DNA of 64,000 nt from Geodermatophilus aquaeductus (GTDB taxonomy: Bacteria; Actinomycetota; Actinomycetes; Mycobacteriales; Geodermatophilaceae): NCBI RefSeq assembly GCF_900182545.1, contig NZ_FXTJ01000001.1, positions 248,001-312,000 of the forward strand. The letters run 5' to 3'. Under the pieces are notes generated by a model. The model was not told the DNA's origin, did not search any database, and worked only from the letters and a program-made list of their open reading frames with translations. Shown one piece after another: positions 63,640 through 64,000 of this stretch (its first letter is position 1; each line of letters starts with the position of its first letter). The translations under genes were made by a program, and so were the position numbers.

Positions 63640-64000
63640 GTGCAGGACGTACCCCCGGAGGTCGACCCGGACTTCGCCCGCGAGTGGATCGAGTTCCCGG
63701 ATCCAGCCGACCCGCGGCACGTCGTCCGGGCCGACCTGACCTGGCTGGCCTCGGCCTGGACCTGCGTCTTCGGGCGCGGGTGCGCCGGCGTGGTCGAGGG
63801 CCGGGCCGACGACGGCTGCTGCAGCCACGGCGCCTTCTTCACCGACGAGGACGACCTCGCGCGGGTCACCGCCGCCGTCGCCGACCTCGCCGACGAGGAC
63901 TGGCAGCTCGCGCCGGTCGGCCGCGGCGCCTGGACCGAGGAGGACTCCGCTGACGAGGAGGGCGGGGTCCGCTCGCTGCGCACCCGTCTGGTCGACGGCG
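63640..64000 (+). CDS. Conserved cysteine-rich hypothetical protein, Rv0495c-like (partial)
   Basis: The first 120 codons are visible and the frame runs off the window. It begins with [18 protein letters not shown] and has a cysteine cluster ([11 protein letters not shown], then [11 protein letters not shown]) followed by an acidic region. The position next to ppx and the Cys pattern match a conserved actinobacterial family including Rv0495c (from memory). The cysteines suggest metal or iron-sulfur binding, which is inference. It starts at GTG 63640 after a leaderless -10. Confidence 0.78.
   Translation, partial: MQDVPPEVDPDFAREWIEFPDPADPRHVVRADLTWLASAWTCVFGRGCAGVVEGRADDGCCSHGAFFTDEDDLARVTAAVADLADEDWQLAPVGRGAWTEEDSADEEGGVRSLRTRLVDG

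Overview
The window looks like chromosome from a very GC-rich actinobacterium, most likely a member of Geodermatophilaceae (Blastococcus, Geodermatophilus or Modestobacter type). The grounds are extreme GC content, many GTG starts, GTGA/ATGA stop-start overlaps, TANNNT -10 elements close to start codons, a bS22 mini-protein gene, an Rpf muralytic enzyme and menaquinone-based respiration. The family assignment is inference. From memory, gene order parallels the Mycobacterium tuberculosis Rv0495c-Rv0566c region (ppx, proC, bS22, galE-like, plsC-like, serB-like, hemACDB, hemL, resABC-type genes, men genes, polyprenyl synthase, htpX, yajQ). Here a complete nuo operon sits inside that block.

Layout. 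1-9.2 kb: tRNA-Tyr, a YajQ-like protein, a DNA alkylation repair protein, HtpX protease, a 2-oxoacid:ferredoxin oxidoreductase pair (korAB), a divergent MocR regulator/PNPOx-like pair and a PQQ-dependent sugar dehydrogenase lipoprotein. 9.2-26.7 kb: a polyprenyl diphosphate synthase gene coupled to the end of the 14-gene nuoA-N operon (complex I), with a perfect Rex-type operator in front of nuoA. 26.8-38.3 kb: most of menaquinone biosynthesis (menJ, menG, menF, menD, menC, menE, menA), interrupted by rpf with a c-di-AMP riboswitch and a CRP-like site, and a glyoxalase-fold gene. 38.3-43.6 kb: an Lrp-family regulator, small proteins and the ResA-CcdA-ResB-CcsB cytochrome c maturation operon. 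43.6-51.8 kb: haem synthesis (hemL, hemB, cobA-hemD, hemC, hemA) headed by the redox regulator rex. 52-57 kb: a glutaredoxin-like protein, an acyl-CoA ligase, and a BldN-like sigma factor with an RsbN/DUF5667-like membrane partner and a HAD phosphatase. 57-64 kb: a GTGCAC-bounded hairpin array, acyltransferase, epimerase, bS22, a BldC/excisionase-type regulator, proC, a DJ-1/PfpI protein, a DTGR-repeat membrane protein, ppx and a truncated cysteine-rich protein.

How the genes fit together. The window is a respiration block. Complex I makes the NADH:menaquinone link, the men genes and polyprenyl synthase make the quinone, the hem genes make haem, and the res genes attach haem to cytochrome c. 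Rex, which senses NADH/NAD+, has a perfect operator at nuoA and a degenerate one at its own promoter, so complex I and haem synthesis are probably co-regulated by redox state. A second theme is development and wall growth: BldN-like sigma with RsbN-like partner, BldC-like protein, and Rpf under apparent cAMP and c-di-AMP control.

I found no phage, insertion sequence, CRISPR array or horizontally acquired island. The most interesting content is regulatory: Rex sites, a BldN-type promoter in front of the RsbN-like gene, the rpf leader, back-to-back leaderless men promoters, an Lrp gene with no ordinary start codon, and an unusual hairpin repeat array.
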